Source of the DNA: Phyllobacterium myrsinacearum
Lineage (GTDB): Bacteria > Pseudomonadota > Alphaproteobacteria > Rhizobiales > Rhizobiaceae
Reading direction: 5' to 3'
Length of the DNA: 64,000 nucleotides
Assembly: GCF_014138285.1 (NCBI RefSeq)
Contig: NZ_JACGXN010000014.1
Location: 62,001 to 126,000 of the forward strand
Shown here: one piece after another, positions 1 through 11,738 of the stretch
How the letters are laid out: the number at the start of each line of letters is the position of its first letter
How positions within the stretch are numbered: the first letter of the stretch is position 1
Program-made: the position numbers and the translations under genes
Notes under the pieces: model-generated
Told to the model about the DNA's origin: nothing
What the model saw: the letters and a program-made list of their open reading frames with translations, nothing else
Database searches by the model: none

Positions 1-416
1 ATCAAAAGCACAAGATCGAGCCGATCCAGCACGTACTCGATTACAGTTTCCGGCGTAGACGGGTTAAGCGATACGCCCGCTTTCTTGCCGAGATTACGAA
101 TGGTTTGCAGCGAACGGTCCAGATGTGGTCCTGCTTCCGCATGAACTGTTATGAAATCACATCCGGCATCGGCAAAAGCGCCCAGATAGGCATCCGCCGG
201 TGCGATCATAAGATGGCAATCGAACACCGCTCCGGTTCGGCCACGGATCGCTTTTATGACTTGAGGACCGAAGGTAATATTGGGAACAAAATGCCCATCC
301 ATCACGTCAAGATGTATCCAGTCAGCTCCAGCCTCAATGACATCTTCCACCTCTTCACCCAGTCTGGAAAAATCCGCAGAAAGAACGGACGGCGCTATGA
401 GTGTCTTCTGGTTCAT
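1..416 (-). CDS. cbbE: Ribulose-phosphate 3-epimerase, partial
   Basis: Interconverts ribulose 5-phosphate and xylulose 5-phosphate, which regenerates the Rubisco acceptor in the Calvin cycle. Only the N-terminal 138 residues are present, because the gene runs off the window start. Visible family motifs are [13 protein letters not shown] near the start, [12 protein letters not shown] (metal and substrate site) and CHLMI. Its ATG overlaps the stop of cbbX as ATGA, so the two are probably translationally coupled. It is the last visible gene of the cbb operon; in S. meliloti the same place is held by ppe. Identification is firm. Confidence 0.93.
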   Translation of the reverse strand, partial: MNQKTLIAPSVLSADFSRLGEEVEDVIEAGADWIHLDVMDGHFVPNITFGPQVIKAIRGRTGAVFDCHLMIAPADAYLGAFADAGCDFITVHAEAGPHLDRSLQTIRNLGKKAGVSLNPSTPETVIEYVLDRLDLVLL

Positions 417-1351
417 GGCTTTTGATCCTCCATACCAGACATTGCAAATACACGGCTGTTCCTGATATCGGCGGCCGTAATCGTTGACAGAGTTACGGCA
501 TCGGTTGGTCCGTTGGATGCTTCAAACAGCCGGTTTGCCTGCCGCAAGCGCGCCCGGTCCAGTGCATTGCGGATGGAACGGGCATTGGCGAAATGCGGCT
601 GTTGACGACGCCGCTCGATATAATCAGCCATGATGGTGCGGCCCTCCGTGTCGAAGCTGTAGTTCTGTTTCGTCAGCATGGTTTCGGCAATACTGAGCAA
701 CTCGCCGGAGCTGTAATCCGGAAAATCGATATGGTGCGCAATGCGTGAGCGGAAACCGGGATTGCTCTCGAAAAACTTGTCCATGCGGTCGGCATAACCT
801 GCCAGGATCACCACGAGATCGTCGCGCTGGTTTTCCATAACCTGAAGCAATATCTCGATGGCTTCCTGGCCGTAATCGCGCTCGTTCTCCTGCCGGTGCA
901 GATAATAGGCTTCGTCGATGAACAACACGCCGCCCATGGCTTTCTTCAATATTTCTTTCGTCTTTGGTGCCGTGTGACCAATATATTGACCGACCAGATC
1001 GTCACGTGTGACCGAGACGAGATGACCTTTGCGGATATAGCCAAGACGGTGCAGGAGATCCGCCATGCGCAAAGCCACGGTGGTTTTTCCGGTCCCCGGA
1101 TTACCACTGAAGCTCATATGCAGGGTCGGCGTCTCGTGGGCCAAACCCATTCGCCGCCGCGCCCGCTCCACCAAAAGCAAGGCGGCTGTCTCCTTGATCC
1201 GCAGTTTGACCGGCTTCAGGCCGATCAGATCTCGATCAAGTTCGTCCAGCACGTCCTTGACGCCGGATTCGACATATTCGGCGCGCAGGTCGATGGCAGC
1301 GGGAATGTTCTCGCCGCCATTCTCCAGCTGCATGATGCTGGCGTCAGCCAT
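413..1351 (-). CDS. cbbX: Rubisco activase CbbX (AAA+ ATPase)
   Basis: Red-type Rubisco activase, which uses ATP hydrolysis to pull inhibitory sugar phosphates out of form IC Rubisco. 312 residues from the chosen ATG. Walker A is GNPGTGKTT (about 83-91), the aromatic pore loop is YIGHT (about 123-127) and Walker B is [10 protein letters not shown] (about 141-150). The reading frame stays open further upstream, but that would overlap cbbS by nearly 200 bases. The ATG used gives the usual CbbX length and overlaps the cbbS stop by only 8 bases. The gene sits directly after cbbLS and before cbbE, as expected for this operon. Confidence 0.95.
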   Translation of the reverse strand: MADASIMQLENGGENIPAAIDLRAEYVESGVKDVLDELDRDLIGLKPVKLRIKETAALLLVERARRRMGLAHETPTLHMSFSGNPGTGKTTVALRMADLLHRLGYIRKGHLVSVTRDDLVGQYIGHTAPKTKEILKKAMGGVLFIDEAYYLHRQENERDYGQEAIEILLQVMENQRDDLVVILAGYADRMDKFFESNPGFRSRIAHHIDFPDYSSGELLSIAETMLTKQNYSFDTEGRTIMADYIERRRQQPHFANARSIRNALDRARLRQANRLFEASNGPTDAVTLSTITAADIRNSRVFAMSGMEDQKP

Positions 1352-1763
1352 AACGCTGCCCCGCGGGCTTGTCGGTTGCATAGGATCTTGTCGTATAGCG
1401 GACGACGCGACCTTCACCTTCCTGACGCGCGAGATGGAAGCCCGGTTCCTCTGCAGGTCTGTTGACGAGGAACGAGAGTTTGACCGATTCCCAGCCGTGG
1501 GAATTGTCAAAGGCGACCATTCGAATGTAGCTGTCGCCATAAACCTTGCGACATTCCTTCAATTCCATGATCAATGCCGCCGCATCCGGATTGTCGAACA
1601 TGGGATGTCCCCACATGTCCCAGTATGTATTGCGGGGATGCGGGTCATCGGTGAATTCGAGACTGACCGCCCAGCCATTGTCGATGCAATATTGCGCTTG
1701 CTTGGCGATCTGCCCGTCGGTGAGGTCGGGCAGAAACGAGAATGCCCCCTGGGTAATACGCAT
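1344..1763 (-). CDS. cbbS: Rubisco small subunit
   Basis: Small subunit of ribulose-1,5-bisphosphate carboxylase/oxygenase, 139 residues, which caps the large-subunit octamer. It begins [16 protein letters not shown] and has the family features [29 protein letters not shown] and the C-terminal extension typical of red-type (IC/ID) small subunits. The open frame extends upstream into cbbL, but this ATG lies 10 bases after the cbbL stop, behind a GGAGAAGAG-like ribosome site. It is the partner of the cbbL gene just upstream. Confidence 0.96.
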   Translation of the reverse strand: MRITQGAFSFLPDLTDGQIAKQAQYCIDNGWAVSLEFTDDPHPRNTYWDMWGHPMFDNPDAAALIMELKECRKVYGDSYIRMVAFDNSHGWESVKLSFLVNRPAEEPGFHLARQEGEGRVVRYTTRSYATDKPAGQRYG

Positions 1764-1773
1764 ATCTCTTCTC

Positions 1774-3252
<1,479 letters not shown>

Positions 3253-3263
3253 TCATTCAAAAC

Positions 3264-4343
3264 TTAAGCAGCCTGTGCTGCGGAGATTTGTGGATCGAGC
3301 TTGCCGGCGGCATAGCGTTTGGCCATGTCATCGAGACCGACGACTTTGATTTTGAAAGCATGGCCTGCCGTACCAAACCGTTCGAACCGGTCCCGGCAGA
3401 GATCGCGCATGGCATCCATGGCGGGTTTCAAAAATTTGCGTGGATCAAACTCGGCCGGATTTTCGACGGCTATCTTGCGGAACTGTCCGCTCATCGCCAT
3501 CCGGCAGTCCGTATCAATATTCACCTTACGCACACCATGGCGAATACCCCGTTCTATTTCTTCCACGGGCACGCCATAGGTTTGCGGCATGTCGCCGCCA
3601 AACCGGTTGATGATGTCCTGCAAGGGTTGCGGAACCGACGACGATCCATGCATGACCAGATGCGTGTTCGGCAGTTTGCGATGAATTTCCTCAATCACAC
3701 CCATAGCCAGAATGTCACCGTCCGGTGCGCGCGTGAACTTGTAGGCGCCATGCGACGTGCCGCAGGCAATTGCGAGGGCGTCAACCTTGGTACGCAGGAC
3801 AAAATCAACCGCCTGATCCGGATCGGTCAGCAACTGATCATGGCTCAGAATTCCGCTTGCACCGTGCCCGTCCTCGGCTTCTGCTTCGCCACTTTCCAGT
3901 GAGCCAAGCACGCCAAGCTCGCCTTCCACAGAGACACCAAGCCAGTGGGCTATCGATGTAACTCGTTTGGTAATCCCAACATTGTATTCGTAGGAGGCTG
4001 GCGTGGCCGCATCCGCTTCGAGCGATCCGTCCATCATCACCGAGGTAAACCCATGCCGAACGGCAGTCATGCAGGTGGCCTCGTCATTGCCGTGGTCCTG
4101 GTGCATGCAAACGGGAATGGTTGGATACATCTCGACTAAAGCATCGATCATCCGCGCCAGCATGATGTCCTTGGCGTAGGATCGCGCACCACGTGATGCC
4201 TGCAGAATAACGGGTGCCTCACAGGCCGCCGCAGCTTCCATCACGGCGAGTCCCTGCTCCATATTGTTGATGTTGAAAGCAGGGACGCCATAGCCGTGCT
4301 CGGCCGCATGATCGAGCAATTGTCGCAGTGTAATACGGGCCAT
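3264..4343 (-). CDS. cbbA: Class II fructose-bisphosphate aldolase, Calvin cycle type
   Basis: Zinc-dependent aldolase that condenses dihydroxyacetone phosphate with glyceraldehyde 3-phosphate or erythrose 4-phosphate. 359 residues. The N-terminal [10 protein letters not shown], the catalytic Asp/zinc-His motif CMHQDHGND (about 79-87) and the phosphate-binding MHGSSSVPQ are visible. A TTG six bases upstream would also be in frame, but AAGGAG lies 8 bases before the ATG at 4343 and only 2 bases before the TTG, so the ATG is preferred. It starts 2 bases after the cbbT stop. Confidence 0.96.
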   Translation of the reverse strand: MARITLRQLLDHAAEHGYGVPAFNINNMEQGLAVMEAAAACEAPVILQASRGARSYAKDIMLARMIDALVEMYPTIPVCMHQDHGNDEATCMTAVRHGFTSVMMDGSLEADAATPASYEYNVGITKRVTSIAHWLGVSVEGELGVLGSLESGEAEAEDGHGASGILSHDQLLTDPDQAVDFVLRTKVDALAIACGTSHGAYKFTRAPDGDILAMGVIEEIHRKLPNTHLVMHGSSSVPQPLQDIINRFGGDMPQTYGVPVEEIERGIRHGVRKVNIDTDCRMAMSGQFRKIAVENPAEFDPRKFLKPAMDAMRDLCRDRFERFGTAGHAFKIKVVGLDDMAKRYAAGKLDPQISAAQAA

Positions 4344-4345
4344 CG

Positions 4346-6370
4346 TCAATACTCCTTCTCGCTGATAAGTTTACGCGCAGTGGCAACAATGTTTTCGGGT
4401 GTGATGCCGAAATGACGGTAGAGGTCCGGTGCCGGGGCGCTGGCGCCAAATCCCTGCATGCCAATGAAAGCACCCTTGTCCCCGATCCAGCGGTCCCAGC
4501 CCAGACGGGCGGCAGCCTCGATACCGATGCGTGGCGCAGCGGCCAGAACAGATCGCCGATAGCCCGACGTTTGCGCTTCGAACAATTCCCAAGACGGCAT
4601 GGAAACAACAGCCGCTGCAATCTTGTATTGTGCTCGCAGAATATCGGCAGCAGTGCAGGCAATCTCGACCTCCGAGCCTGTCGCCAGCAATGTCACGGCG
4701 CGGGGCTCGGCTGTTTCACGCAGGACGTAAGCGCCGCGCGTTGACCGGTTTTCCTCAGTATAAGCATGACGCAGCATCGCAAGATTTTGGCGGGACAGGA
4801 CGATGACGCTCGGCCGGTCACTGTATTTTAATGCCAGTTCCCAGCATTCTGCGGTCTCGATAATATCCGCTGGCCGGAATACATTGATACCCGGCGTGGC
4901 GCGCAGCATGGCAAGATGTTCGACTGGCTGGTGCGTTGGACCATCTTCGCCAAGACCAATCGAGTCATGTGTCATGACGTAGATGACCTGCTGTCCCATG
5001 AGGGCGGAAAGGCGCATGGCTCCCCGTGCGTAATCGGCAAATGCCAGGAACGTGCCGCCATAGGGAATAAAGCCGCCATGCAGGGCAAGACCGTTCATCG
5101 CCGCAGCCATGCCATGCTCACGGATGCCATAATGAATATAGCGGCCAGAGAAATTCTTCGCCGAAACGTCACGCATTCCAGGCGTAACGGTCAGGTTCGA
5201 GTGGGTCAGATCGGCAGAGCCGCCAATGGTCAAGCTTGTGCCGTTGTTGATGACACCAAGCACCATTTCCGAAGCCTTGCGGGTGGCAACCTTGGTTGCC
5301 TTCTCGACGTGCTCCCGGCGAAAGGCCGAGAGCTCCTCAAATAGTTTCTCAGGCAATTGCTTCAGGATCGCTTCCTTCAGATCACCCCCAAGTGGGGATG
5401 CCGCCATCCGCACGCACCATTCACGCCGCGCATCGGCGCCGCGCCGTGCAACGTTACGCCATGTCTTGATGACCTCTTCGGGAACATGGAACGGCTGATG
5501 CAGCCAATCGATGGCTTGCCGTGCAGCGGCAATCTCTACATCACCCAGCGGTGCACCATGGGTCTTTTCTGTTCCCTGCAGGTTTGGCGCACCCTTTCCG
5601 ATAATTGTCCGACACGAAATCAGGGATGGCCGGTCGGACACCCTGGCATTGGCGATTGCCTGCGCAATTTCATCGCAATCGTGACCGTCAATTTCCTGCA
5701 CGTCAAAACCGGCAGCCTTGAACCGTGCCATCTGATCCATTGAGGTCGATAGCGATGTTGGACCATCGATGGAGATGGAATTATTGTCCCAAAACACGAT
5801 AAGTTTCGATAATCTCAGATGACCGGCAAGATCGATTGCCTCATGACTGATGCCCTCCTGCAGACATCCATCTCCAGCAATTACATAGGTATGGTGATCA
5901 ACGATATTCTCGCCAAACCGCTCGGTGAGAAGCCGCTCTGCCAGCGCCATACCCACTGCTGTGGCGATGCCTTGTCCAAGCGGGCCGGTTGTCATTTCGA
6001 TGCCCTGCGCATGACCATATTCGGGATGACCGGCCGTCTTTGCGCCCAGCTGGCGAAAGCGTTGTAGTTCCTCGATCGGCATGTCCGGATAGCCGAGCAG
6101 ATAATGCAGGGCGTATTGCAACATCGAGCCATGCCCGGCTGACAGAATAAACCGGTCGCGGTCAGGCCACTGCGGATGCAAGGGGTCGAGTTTGATGAAC
6201 CGGTTAAAAAGAACCGTGGCGACATCGGCCATGCCCATTGGCATGCCGGGATGACCGGAATTTGCTTTCTGAACGCTGTCCATGACCAGTGCGCGGATCG
6301 CGTTCGCCATATCGCGTTCTAAAACGGTGTCGGCATCGATTTTTTCTTGCAGCAGCGCTTGAGTATTCAT
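4346..6370 (-). CDS. cbbT: Transketolase
   Basis: Thiamine-diphosphate enzyme that moves two-carbon units between sugar phosphates in the regenerative part of the Calvin cycle. 674 residues, normal for the family. Seen are [13 protein letters not shown] near residue 37, the ThDP-binding GDGCLQEG followed by DNN, and the pyrimidine-domain [15 protein letters not shown]. The ATG at 6370 has GAGGAG six bases upstream; the longer open frame to 6391 would overlap cbbP and lacks such a site. It lies between cbbP and cbbA in the operon. Confidence 0.96.
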   Translation of the reverse strand: MNTQALLQEKIDADTVLERDMANAIRALVMDSVQKANSGHPGMPMGMADVATVLFNRFIKLDPLHPQWPDRDRFILSAGHGSMLQYALHYLLGYPDMPIEELQRFRQLGAKTAGHPEYGHAQGIEMTTGPLGQGIATAVGMALAERLLTERFGENIVDHHTYVIAGDGCLQEGISHEAIDLAGHLRLSKLIVFWDNNSISIDGPTSLSTSMDQMARFKAAGFDVQEIDGHDCDEIAQAIANARVSDRPSLISCRTIIGKGAPNLQGTEKTHGAPLGDVEIAAARQAIDWLHQPFHVPEEVIKTWRNVARRGADARREWCVRMAASPLGGDLKEAILKQLPEKLFEELSAFRREHVEKATKVATRKASEMVLGVINNGTSLTIGGSADLTHSNLTVTPGMRDVSAKNFSGRYIHYGIREHGMAAAMNGLALHGGFIPYGGTFLAFADYARGAMRLSALMGQQVIYVMTHDSIGLGEDGPTHQPVEHLAMLRATPGINVFRPADIIETAECWELALKYSDRPSVIVLSRQNLAMLRHAYTEENRSTRGAYVLRETAEPRAVTLLATGSEVEIACTAADILRAQYKIAAAVVSMPSWELFEAQTSGYRRSVLAAAPRIGIEAAARLGWDRWIGDKGAFIGMQGFGASAPAPDLYRHFGITPENIVATARKLISEKEY

Positions 6371-6380
6371 CGTCTTCTCC

Positions 6381-7253
6381 TCACGAGGCACGGTTTTTGC
6401 GTTCGATCAACTGCATGATCAGCGGCGTCAGGATGAGTTGCATGGCGAGATCCAGCTTGTTGCCAGGCACGACAATCGAATTTGCCCGCGACATGAAGGA
6501 ATTGTTGATCATCGAGAGCAGATAGGGGAAATCGATCCCGCGAGGTCTGGCAAAGCGGATGACCAGCATTGACTCGTCCGGCGTGGGTATCCACCGGGCA
6601 ATGAAAGGGTTGGACGTATCGACAATCGGCACGCGCTGGAAATTGATGTCCGTCAACGTGAATTGCGGCGTGATGTAGCGGACATAATCCGGCATGCGGC
6701 GCAGTATGACATCCATCACTGCCTCGGTGGAGTAACCGCGCGTCGAGCGGTCGCGATGGATCTTCTGGATCCATTCGAGGTTGATGACGGGGACAACGCC
6801 GATCTTCAGATCTGCGTGACGGGCAAGATTGACACCTTCGGTCACCGCGCAGCCGTGCAGTCCTTCATAGAAAAGCAATGTACTCGGCGGGAATTCCCGC
6901 CATTCGGTGAAGGTGCCCGCCGGTGTGCCGTAAAGCTCGGCTTCCTCGTCGTCATGAATGTAGGTACGGGTCTTGCCTGTCCCCTTGCGCCCATATTCCT
7001 CAAATGTCGCGTCGAGCTCGTACAACTCATTGGCATCAGCATTGAAATGCGTGAAGTTGGGATTGCCCTTGCTTTCCTCTTCCGCAACCTTCGCCTTCAT
7101 GGCGTTGCGGTCATATTTGTGAAATGCGTCACCCTCGATGAATGCAGCGTCAATGTTCTCGCGACGGAAAATCTGTTCGAAAATCCGCTTCACTGATGTT
7201 GTGCCTGCACCTGACGAGCCGGTGATGGAGATGATCGGATGCTTTGCCGACAT
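6381..7253 (-). CDS. cbbP: Phosphoribulokinase
   Basis: Phosphorylates ribulose 5-phosphate to ribulose 1,5-bisphosphate, the Rubisco substrate. 290 residues, the usual proteobacterial class I length. The P-loop GSSGAGTTS is at about 12-20, followed by [10 protein letters not shown], and [11 protein letters not shown]-like [12 protein letters not shown] in the C-terminal half. The start at 7253 has GGGGAGG six bases upstream, and the open frame beyond it would run into cbbF. Together with cbbL it shows a complete autotrophic core pathway. Confidence 0.97.
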   Translation of the reverse strand: MSAKHPIISITGSSGAGTTSVKRIFEQIFRRENIDAAFIEGDAFHKYDRNAMKAKVAEEESKGNPNFTHFNADANELYELDATFEEYGRKGTGKTRTYIHDDEEAELYGTPAGTFTEWREFPPSTLLFYEGLHGCAVTEGVNLARHADLKIGVVPVINLEWIQKIHRDRSTRGYSTEAVMDVILRRMPDYVRYITPQFTLTDINFQRVPIVDTSNPFIARWIPTPDESMLVIRFARPRGIDFPYLLSMINNSFMSRANSIVVPGNKLDLAMQLILTPLIMQLIERKNRAS

Positions 7254-7266
7254 GATTGACCTCCCC

Positions 7267-8316
7267 TCAGGCCCTGAACAGGCCACGGTTGCTGAAGAGC
7301 GGTGCGCGTTCGCCAATATTGCTGGGTTCGGTATGATAGCGGCCAATCCGGGCTACCTCCCGAGCCGAACCAAAAACGAACGGAACCCGCTGATGCATGG
7401 TCTGAGGCGTCAGACCGAGAATCCGGTTTGCTGTATCTGTCGCGCCTCCACCTGCTTGCTCGACGAGAAAAGCGATGGGATTCGCCTCGTAGATCAACCG
7501 TATACGGCCATCGCCATAACCTTTGCGCTTGTCACCGGGATAGAGAAACACTCCGCTACGAATGAGAATGCGATACGTCTCGGCAACCAGCGATGCGATC
7601 CATCGCATGTTGAAATCACGTTCGCGCGGGCCCTCGCTGCCCTTCAGGCAATCATCGACATAAAGCTGCACTGCCTCGTCCCAGTGCCGATAATTGGCCG
7701 CGTTGATGGCAAACTCATGCGAATGAGCTGCTATCACGATGCTGTTGTAAGCTTGCACGAAGGTTCCAAGCCGACTTGAAAAGACGAAAATGTGCGTGCC
7801 ACTGCCGAGCGTCATGACAAGAGCGAGTTGCGGGCCGTAGATGAAAAAACCGGCAGCGAGCTGGCAATCGCCCTTTTGAAAAAACGATGCGCCAGGCTCG
7901 CTGTTCGGATCGCCGGCCACTGGGAGAATGGAAAAGATAGTTCCAATCGAAACATTCGTGTCGATATTCGACGAGCCATCGAGCGGATCAATAGCCAGTG
8001 CCAGCGGTGCAAGAGGATTCAACAGCGCCGGATGCAACAGCTCTTCAGAACCGTAGAGGGCAACAGGAGCCTGCCGCGCCGCTTCGAGAAACATGTCGTC
8101 AGCAAACACGTCCAGCCCCTTTTGCGGATCGCCATCGGCATTCCTATGGCCAGTCCTCCCGGCAAAAGCCTTTCCGAGTGTTCCCTGATTGACGACGCTG
8201 CGTATCTTGACTGCAGTCAAAGCAAGTTGGCGCAGAACGGCGGCAACCGATGCACGCAAGGGATCGTTATGTTCCGCATAAGATCCAAGAAAGGCGTCCA
8301 ATGTCGCCATGGTCAT
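7267..8316 (-). CDS. cbbF: Class I fructose-1,6-bisphosphatase (also sedoheptulose type)
   Basis: Hydrolyses fructose 1,6-bisphosphate and, in this subgroup, probably sedoheptulose 1,7-bisphosphate. 349 residues. The metal and phosphate signature IDPLDGSSNID is at about 109-119, the substrate-binding YPGDKRKGYGDGRIRLIYEANP is in the C-terminal half, and a Gly-rich EQAGGGATD follows. Two ATGs are close together; the first (8316) has GGGAGG six bases upstream and is used. It is the first gene of the cbb operon, divergent from cbbR. Confidence 0.96.
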   Translation of the reverse strand: MTMATLDAFLGSYAEHNDPLRASVAAVLRQLALTAVKIRSVVNQGTLGKAFAGRTGHRNADGDPQKGLDVFADDMFLEAARQAPVALYGSEELLHPALLNPLAPLALAIDPLDGSSNIDTNVSIGTIFSILPVAGDPNSEPGASFFQKGDCQLAAGFFIYGPQLALVMTLGSGTHIFVFSSRLGTFVQAYNSIVIAAHSHEFAINAANYRHWDEAVQLYVDDCLKGSEGPRERDFNMRWIASLVAETYRILIRSGVFLYPGDKRKGYGDGRIRLIYEANPIAFLVEQAGGGATDTANRILGLTPQTMHQRVPFVFGSAREVARIGRYHTEPSNIGERAPLFSNRGLFRA

Positions 8317-8437
8317 GGTCGTCCTCCCATGCCTGATCGTCTTCTCCGTCAGACTTCAGTGCTAAGGGATCATTGATAGATAACTAAGTAAAATTTAATA
8401 TATTTACGTATTAGATAAAATTTATTAATCTCGCAGT
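8317..8437. promoter_or_regulatory. cbbF-cbbR divergent promoter with LysR-type sites
   Basis: AT-rich 121-base spacer between the divergent cbbF and cbbR genes. It holds two inverted repeats: GTAAA-N10-TTTAC at 8388-8407, and the perfect ATAAA-A-TTTAT at 8415-8425 inside TTAGATAAAATTTATTAATC. Both lie just upstream of cbbR and fit the T-N11-A style of LysR operators. CbbR proteins are known to bind such spacers and to activate the operon while repressing themselves. The exact bases contacted here are inferred. Confidence 0.6.
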
Positions 8438-9385
8438 ATGCGCAATCTGAATCTCAAACAGTTACGGGCGATACAGGCAATCAAACGGCATGGGACAATT
8501 GTCGCTGCTGCCAATGATTTGGGACTGACCCCTCCTGCTGTGACCATTCAGCTTAAGCTGGCTGAGGAAGATGCCAGTATTATTCTTTTTGATCGTACCA
8601 ATGAGGGGCTGCGCCCCACCGCTGCCGGTCTTGCGTTTCTAGATGCCGCACAGATGATCGAAGAAAGGCTACGCCTCCTTCGCGATGAGATTGATGCAAT
8701 CAAGGGTTTGCGGGTTGGCACCCTATCCTTGGGCGTGGTCTCGACAGCCAAGTACTTTGCTCCACAACTCATGGCGATTTTTGCGAAGGAACATCCCGAT
8801 ATTGTCGTCAAACTGGCAATCGGAAATCGAGCAGAAATAATTGACAGTTTGAAAAACCATGCCGTAGATCTTGCCTTGATGGGCCGGCCGCCAAAAGACG
8901 TCCCTCTACGTTCAGCGGTTTTTGGCGATCATCCGCTGGTGATGATCGCCGCGCCGGATCACCCGCTGGCCAAATGCCGCGACATAACGAAAGAGCGCAT
9001 CGCGCAGGAAGATTTTCTGATCCGCGAACCTGGGTCCGGAACCCGCATTTCTTTGGAGATTTTTCTGAGCGAACTGCCGGGACGTATTGATGACCTTGGC
9101 ACCGAAATGTCCTCGAACGAAACAATCAAACAGGCTGTCATGGCGGGACTTGGCATAGCTTTCATTTCGGCGCACACAATTGCACTCGAACTGGAGGTCG
9201 GCAAGCTGGTGATACTGGATGTGGCTGGCATGCCCATTCGCCGCCAATGGTTTTCCGTTGTGCGAACAGACAGGACATTGTCGCCGGCCATGCATGCTTT
9301 TCAGGATTTTCTCAATCGCAAGGGCGCACAATGCCTGCCTTCCATAGACCGGCTCTATTCCATGGCAGGTGCACAAATTTCCTAA
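8438..9385 (+). CDS. cbbR: LysR-type regulator CbbR
   Basis: Transcriptional activator of the Calvin cycle operon. 315 residues, with an N-terminal winged helix-turn-helix (about 1-65, LKQLRAIQAIKRHGTIVAAA then LTPPAVTIQLKLAE) and a C-terminal effector domain that includes LREPGSGTR-like IREPGSGTR (ligand contact in CbbR proteins). It is transcribed divergently from cbbF across a short operator-bearing spacer, the standard cbbR arrangement. The ribosome site is weak, which would suit low expression. Ligands in other CbbRs are metabolites such as RuBP or NADPH; none can be assigned here. Confidence 0.93.
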   Translation: MRNLNLKQLRAIQAIKRHGTIVAAANDLGLTPPAVTIQLKLAEEDASIILFDRTNEGLRPTAAGLAFLDAAQMIEERLRLLRDEIDAIKGLRVGTLSLGVVSTAKYFAPQLMAIFAKEHPDIVVKLAIGNRAEIIDSLKNHAVDLALMGRPPKDVPLRSAVFGDHPLVMIAAPDHPLAKCRDITKERIAQEDFLIREPGSGTRISLEIFLSELPGRIDDLGTEMSSNETIKQAVMAGLGIAFISAHTIALELEVGKLVILDVAGMPIRRQWFSVVRTDRTLSPAMHAFQDFLNRKGAQCLPSIDRLYSMAGAQIS

Positions 9386-9628
9386 TGTCAACGCGCTCAA
9401 ACCAACAAGAACGACAGCGGAAAATACGGCGATATTCGAACCATCTGACGCGTGCCTCGCAGTAGTGCATGCTTGGAATGACATATATGTTGGTCAGCTA
9501 TGGTGCGGATGTTATCGGCCCATGGGCGACCGGCACCAAGAATCGCTTTGAGGCGTACAAAACATTCACAAATAGATGGCCTACAACCTTGGTCCTGTTC
9601 GAAAATGCCAGTGATACGCGCCTGTGCC

Positions 9629-10573
9629 CTAGAGTTTGAGCGACGCGCGAACGGCGTCAATACCCGGTGCACCATCGAACGTCGTCACATCTTTGAGCCA
9701 GACGTTGAGTTGATCGGGATGCCCTTTGATCCATTCCTTCGCAGCGGCCGTTCCCTCCTGCCCGTCATCCAGAATCTTTCCCATGAGGGCATTCTCGGCG
9801 CTAAGATCAAAAACGAGATTCGTGAAAAACTTTGCCGCGTTTGGACATTCACCGGACCAGCCTTTGCGGGCCAAGGTGTAGACTTCTGCGCCGCCATAAT
9901 TAGGACCAAAGTAGGCGTCACCCCCATCCAGATACGTTAAATCGAATTTCGTGTTCATTGGGTGCGGGGCCCATGCCAGAAAAGCGATCCACTTCTTCCC
10001 GCGATTTGCCCTATCGACCTGCGCAAGCATTGCCTGTTCGCCCGATTCAACCAACTTCCAGCCACTCAGAGAAAACTTTTCGTCTCCAATAATTTTCTCA
10101 ATATTCTGATTTGCAGGCGCACCCGGTTCAATGCCATAAATTTTGCTTTCGAATTGATCCGCATGTTTCGAGAGATCCGCAAAGCTCTTCACGCCTTCAA
10201 CTGCGACATAGTTCGGAACGGCGAGCGTAAACTTTGCGCCAACCAGATTTTTCACGATCACTTCCACAGCGCTGGCTTTGTCGAGATCATCCCGAAACTT
10301 CTGCTGAGCCGGCATCCAATTCCCAAGAAACACATCCGTTTCTTTGTTTTTCAGTGCTTCATATCCAATCGGAACCGACAAGCTTTTGACGTCGGCCTTG
10401 TATCCAAGGCCTTCAAGCAGCACGGTCGCAATAGAATTTGTGGATGTGATGTCAGTCCAGCCAGGGTCGGAGAGCTTTACTGTTGCGCAACCTGGAGAGT
10501 CGGCTGCAATTGCCGAACCCTGGGTGAACAGGGCGGCCGCCAAAGCGAACATTAAAGGTTTGAATTTGGACAT
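9629..10573 (-). CDS. choX: Choline-binding periplasmic protein (ABC transporter)
   Basis: Substrate-binding protein of the OpuAC/ChoX family, 314 residues, with a signal peptide cleaved near residue 23 (TQGSAIAA then DSPGC). Features are KLSDPGWTDI, the ligand-box region LGNWMPAQQ, and AWAPHPMNTKFDLTYLDGG, which resemble high-affinity choline binders of rhizobia. No permease or ATPase gene lies beside it: the window has convergent cbbR on one side and a divergent LysR gene on the other, so it may work with a transporter encoded elsewhere. Choline is the likeliest ligand, by family resemblance only. Confidence 0.8.
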   Translation of the reverse strand: MSKFKPLMFALAAALFTQGSAIAADSPGCATVKLSDPGWTDITSTNSIATVLLEGLGYKADVKSLSVPIGYEALKNKETDVFLGNWMPAQQKFRDDLDKASAVEVIVKNLVGAKFTLAVPNYVAVEGVKSFADLSKHADQFESKIYGIEPGAPANQNIEKIIGDEKFSLSGWKLVESGEQAMLAQVDRANRGKKWIAFLAWAPHPMNTKFDLTYLDGGDAYFGPNYGGAEVYTLARKGWSGECPNAAKFFTNLVFDLSAENALMGKILDDGQEGTAAAKEWIKGHPDQLNVWLKDVTTFDGAPGIDAVRASLKL

Positions 10574-10660
10574 GTGTTTTCCTGATCTTTGGTAACAGAC
10601 GCATTCAGATCGCGAAATAATTTATCACTGTATTTGACTGACGCCGATAGAAGCATCAAA

Positions 10661-10675
10661 TTTAACAACGTTAAA
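10661..10675. promoter_or_regulatory. Palindromic LysR operator candidate between choX and its regulator
   Basis: TTTAACAACGTTAAA is a perfect inverted repeat (TTTAAC-AAC-GTTAAA) in the 138-base spacer between the divergent choX and LysR genes, 36 bases before the regulator start. Position and shape suit a LysR-type operator serving both genes. That use is inferred. Confidence 0.45.
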
Positions 10676-10711
10676 TCCCGATAAATTTGATCGAAGTGAT
10701 AAAGGTTACTT

Positions 10712-11596
10712 ATGACAGGCATGTTTTATAATCTGGGCAGTATTCGTGTTTTAGAAACGGTCGGAAGATTAAAAAATTTAACTCGAGCCGCCACCGAATT
10801 GGGAATGACGCAACCTGCGATAAGTTACCAAATTCGTCAGATGGAAGAGAGCATCGGCATCCCGCTGTTCAAGCGCCTGTCAAAGGGAGTGGCAATGACG
10901 CCGGAAGGACAGCTCCTGTATGACGCTGCTTGCAGCGCAATCATCCCGATCGATGTTGCTTTGAACAAGCTTGCTCACCGCAAACCCGTTTCCACAATCC
11001 ACATATTTACGGATTATGGTTTCGCCACATTCCAGTTGATGCCCCGTATAGCAAATTTCCGTAATCAGTTTCCTGATCTTGATGTTCGCATCATCGCCTC
11101 ATCCGAACGCCAATCGCTGCCTGATACCGATATAGACGTATCCGTCATTTTCGGATCAAGAGATGATGTCTCTCACGACGCCGAACAGCTGTTCGTTGAA
11201 GACGTGACGCCAGTTTGTTCGCCGGGATTCCTGGAGAAAAACGGTCCATTCTTCACCTTATTCGAGTTGGCTGCCGCCACGCTGCTGCATCTCGATAACC
11301 CCGGAAACAGCCGCTGGTTCACGTGGCAAAATTGGTTCGACACAGCAGGGCTTGACCACCCATTAAAAACAATTGGACTTTCGATGAATACCTACAGTCT
11401 CGTTCTTGATGCGGCTATTGCCGGACAGGGAATAGCGCTGGGGTGGAAGGGACTTACAGATCGAGCAATCGCTCTTGGAACACTGACCCCTGCCTTTGAT
11501 CTTTCCCTGAAAAGCCGCAATGGATATTGGCTGTCATACAGCAATGGCATCACAGACGAGAAGAAAGCATTGATTAATCGATTGGTTGGATTGTAG
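10712..11596 (+). CDS. LysR-type regulator, choline-sulfate utilisation type
   Basis: LysR-family regulator of 294 residues with helix-turn-helix at about 6-65 (NLTRAATELGMTQPAISYQIRQ) and the LysR substrate domain behind it. The pattern DTDIDVSVIFG and the Trp-rich SRWFTWQNWF are shared with GcvA-like regulators, including those next to choline-sulfate utilisation genes. The ATG has AAAGGT 5 bases upstream. It is divergent from choX and most likely controls it in response to choline or a derivative. No sulfatase or betaine genes are present here. Confidence 0.8.
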   Translation: MTGMFYNLGSIRVLETVGRLKNLTRAATELGMTQPAISYQIRQMEESIGIPLFKRLSKGVAMTPEGQLLYDAACSAIIPIDVALNKLAHRKPVSTIHIFTDYGFATFQLMPRIANFRNQFPDLDVRIIASSERQSLPDTDIDVSVIFGSRDDVSHDAEQLFVEDVTPVCSPGFLEKNGPFFTLFELAAATLLHLDNPGNSRWFTWQNWFDTAGLDHPLKTIGLSMNTYSLVLDAAIAGQGIALGWKGLTDRAIALGTLTPAFDLSLKSRNGYWLSYSNGITDEKKALINRLVGL

Positions 11597-11738
11597 ATCT
11601 GACTGCGATTGCAGCGCCATTCATCATGTGCAGCAGAAGCAGCCATGCGCGATTTGACTGTTGCCTGATCATATCAAAACGCTCTTGCAGCTCGCGCAGT
11701 TTGATCGTCATTCCCACCATGCCATGCGCGTAGGACAT
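11574..11738 (-). other. Possible 54-codon ORF or gene remnant
   Basis: A short open frame, convergent with and slightly overlapping the LysR gene end. It encodes a peptide that looks protein-like (MTIKLRELQERFDMIRQQ, then AWLLLLHMMNGAAIAV): an amphipathic helix followed by a hydrophobic one. The frame stays open upstream for about ten codons and lacks a good ribosome site, so it could equally be the tail of a deleted gene. I do not recognise it. Confidence 0.2.
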
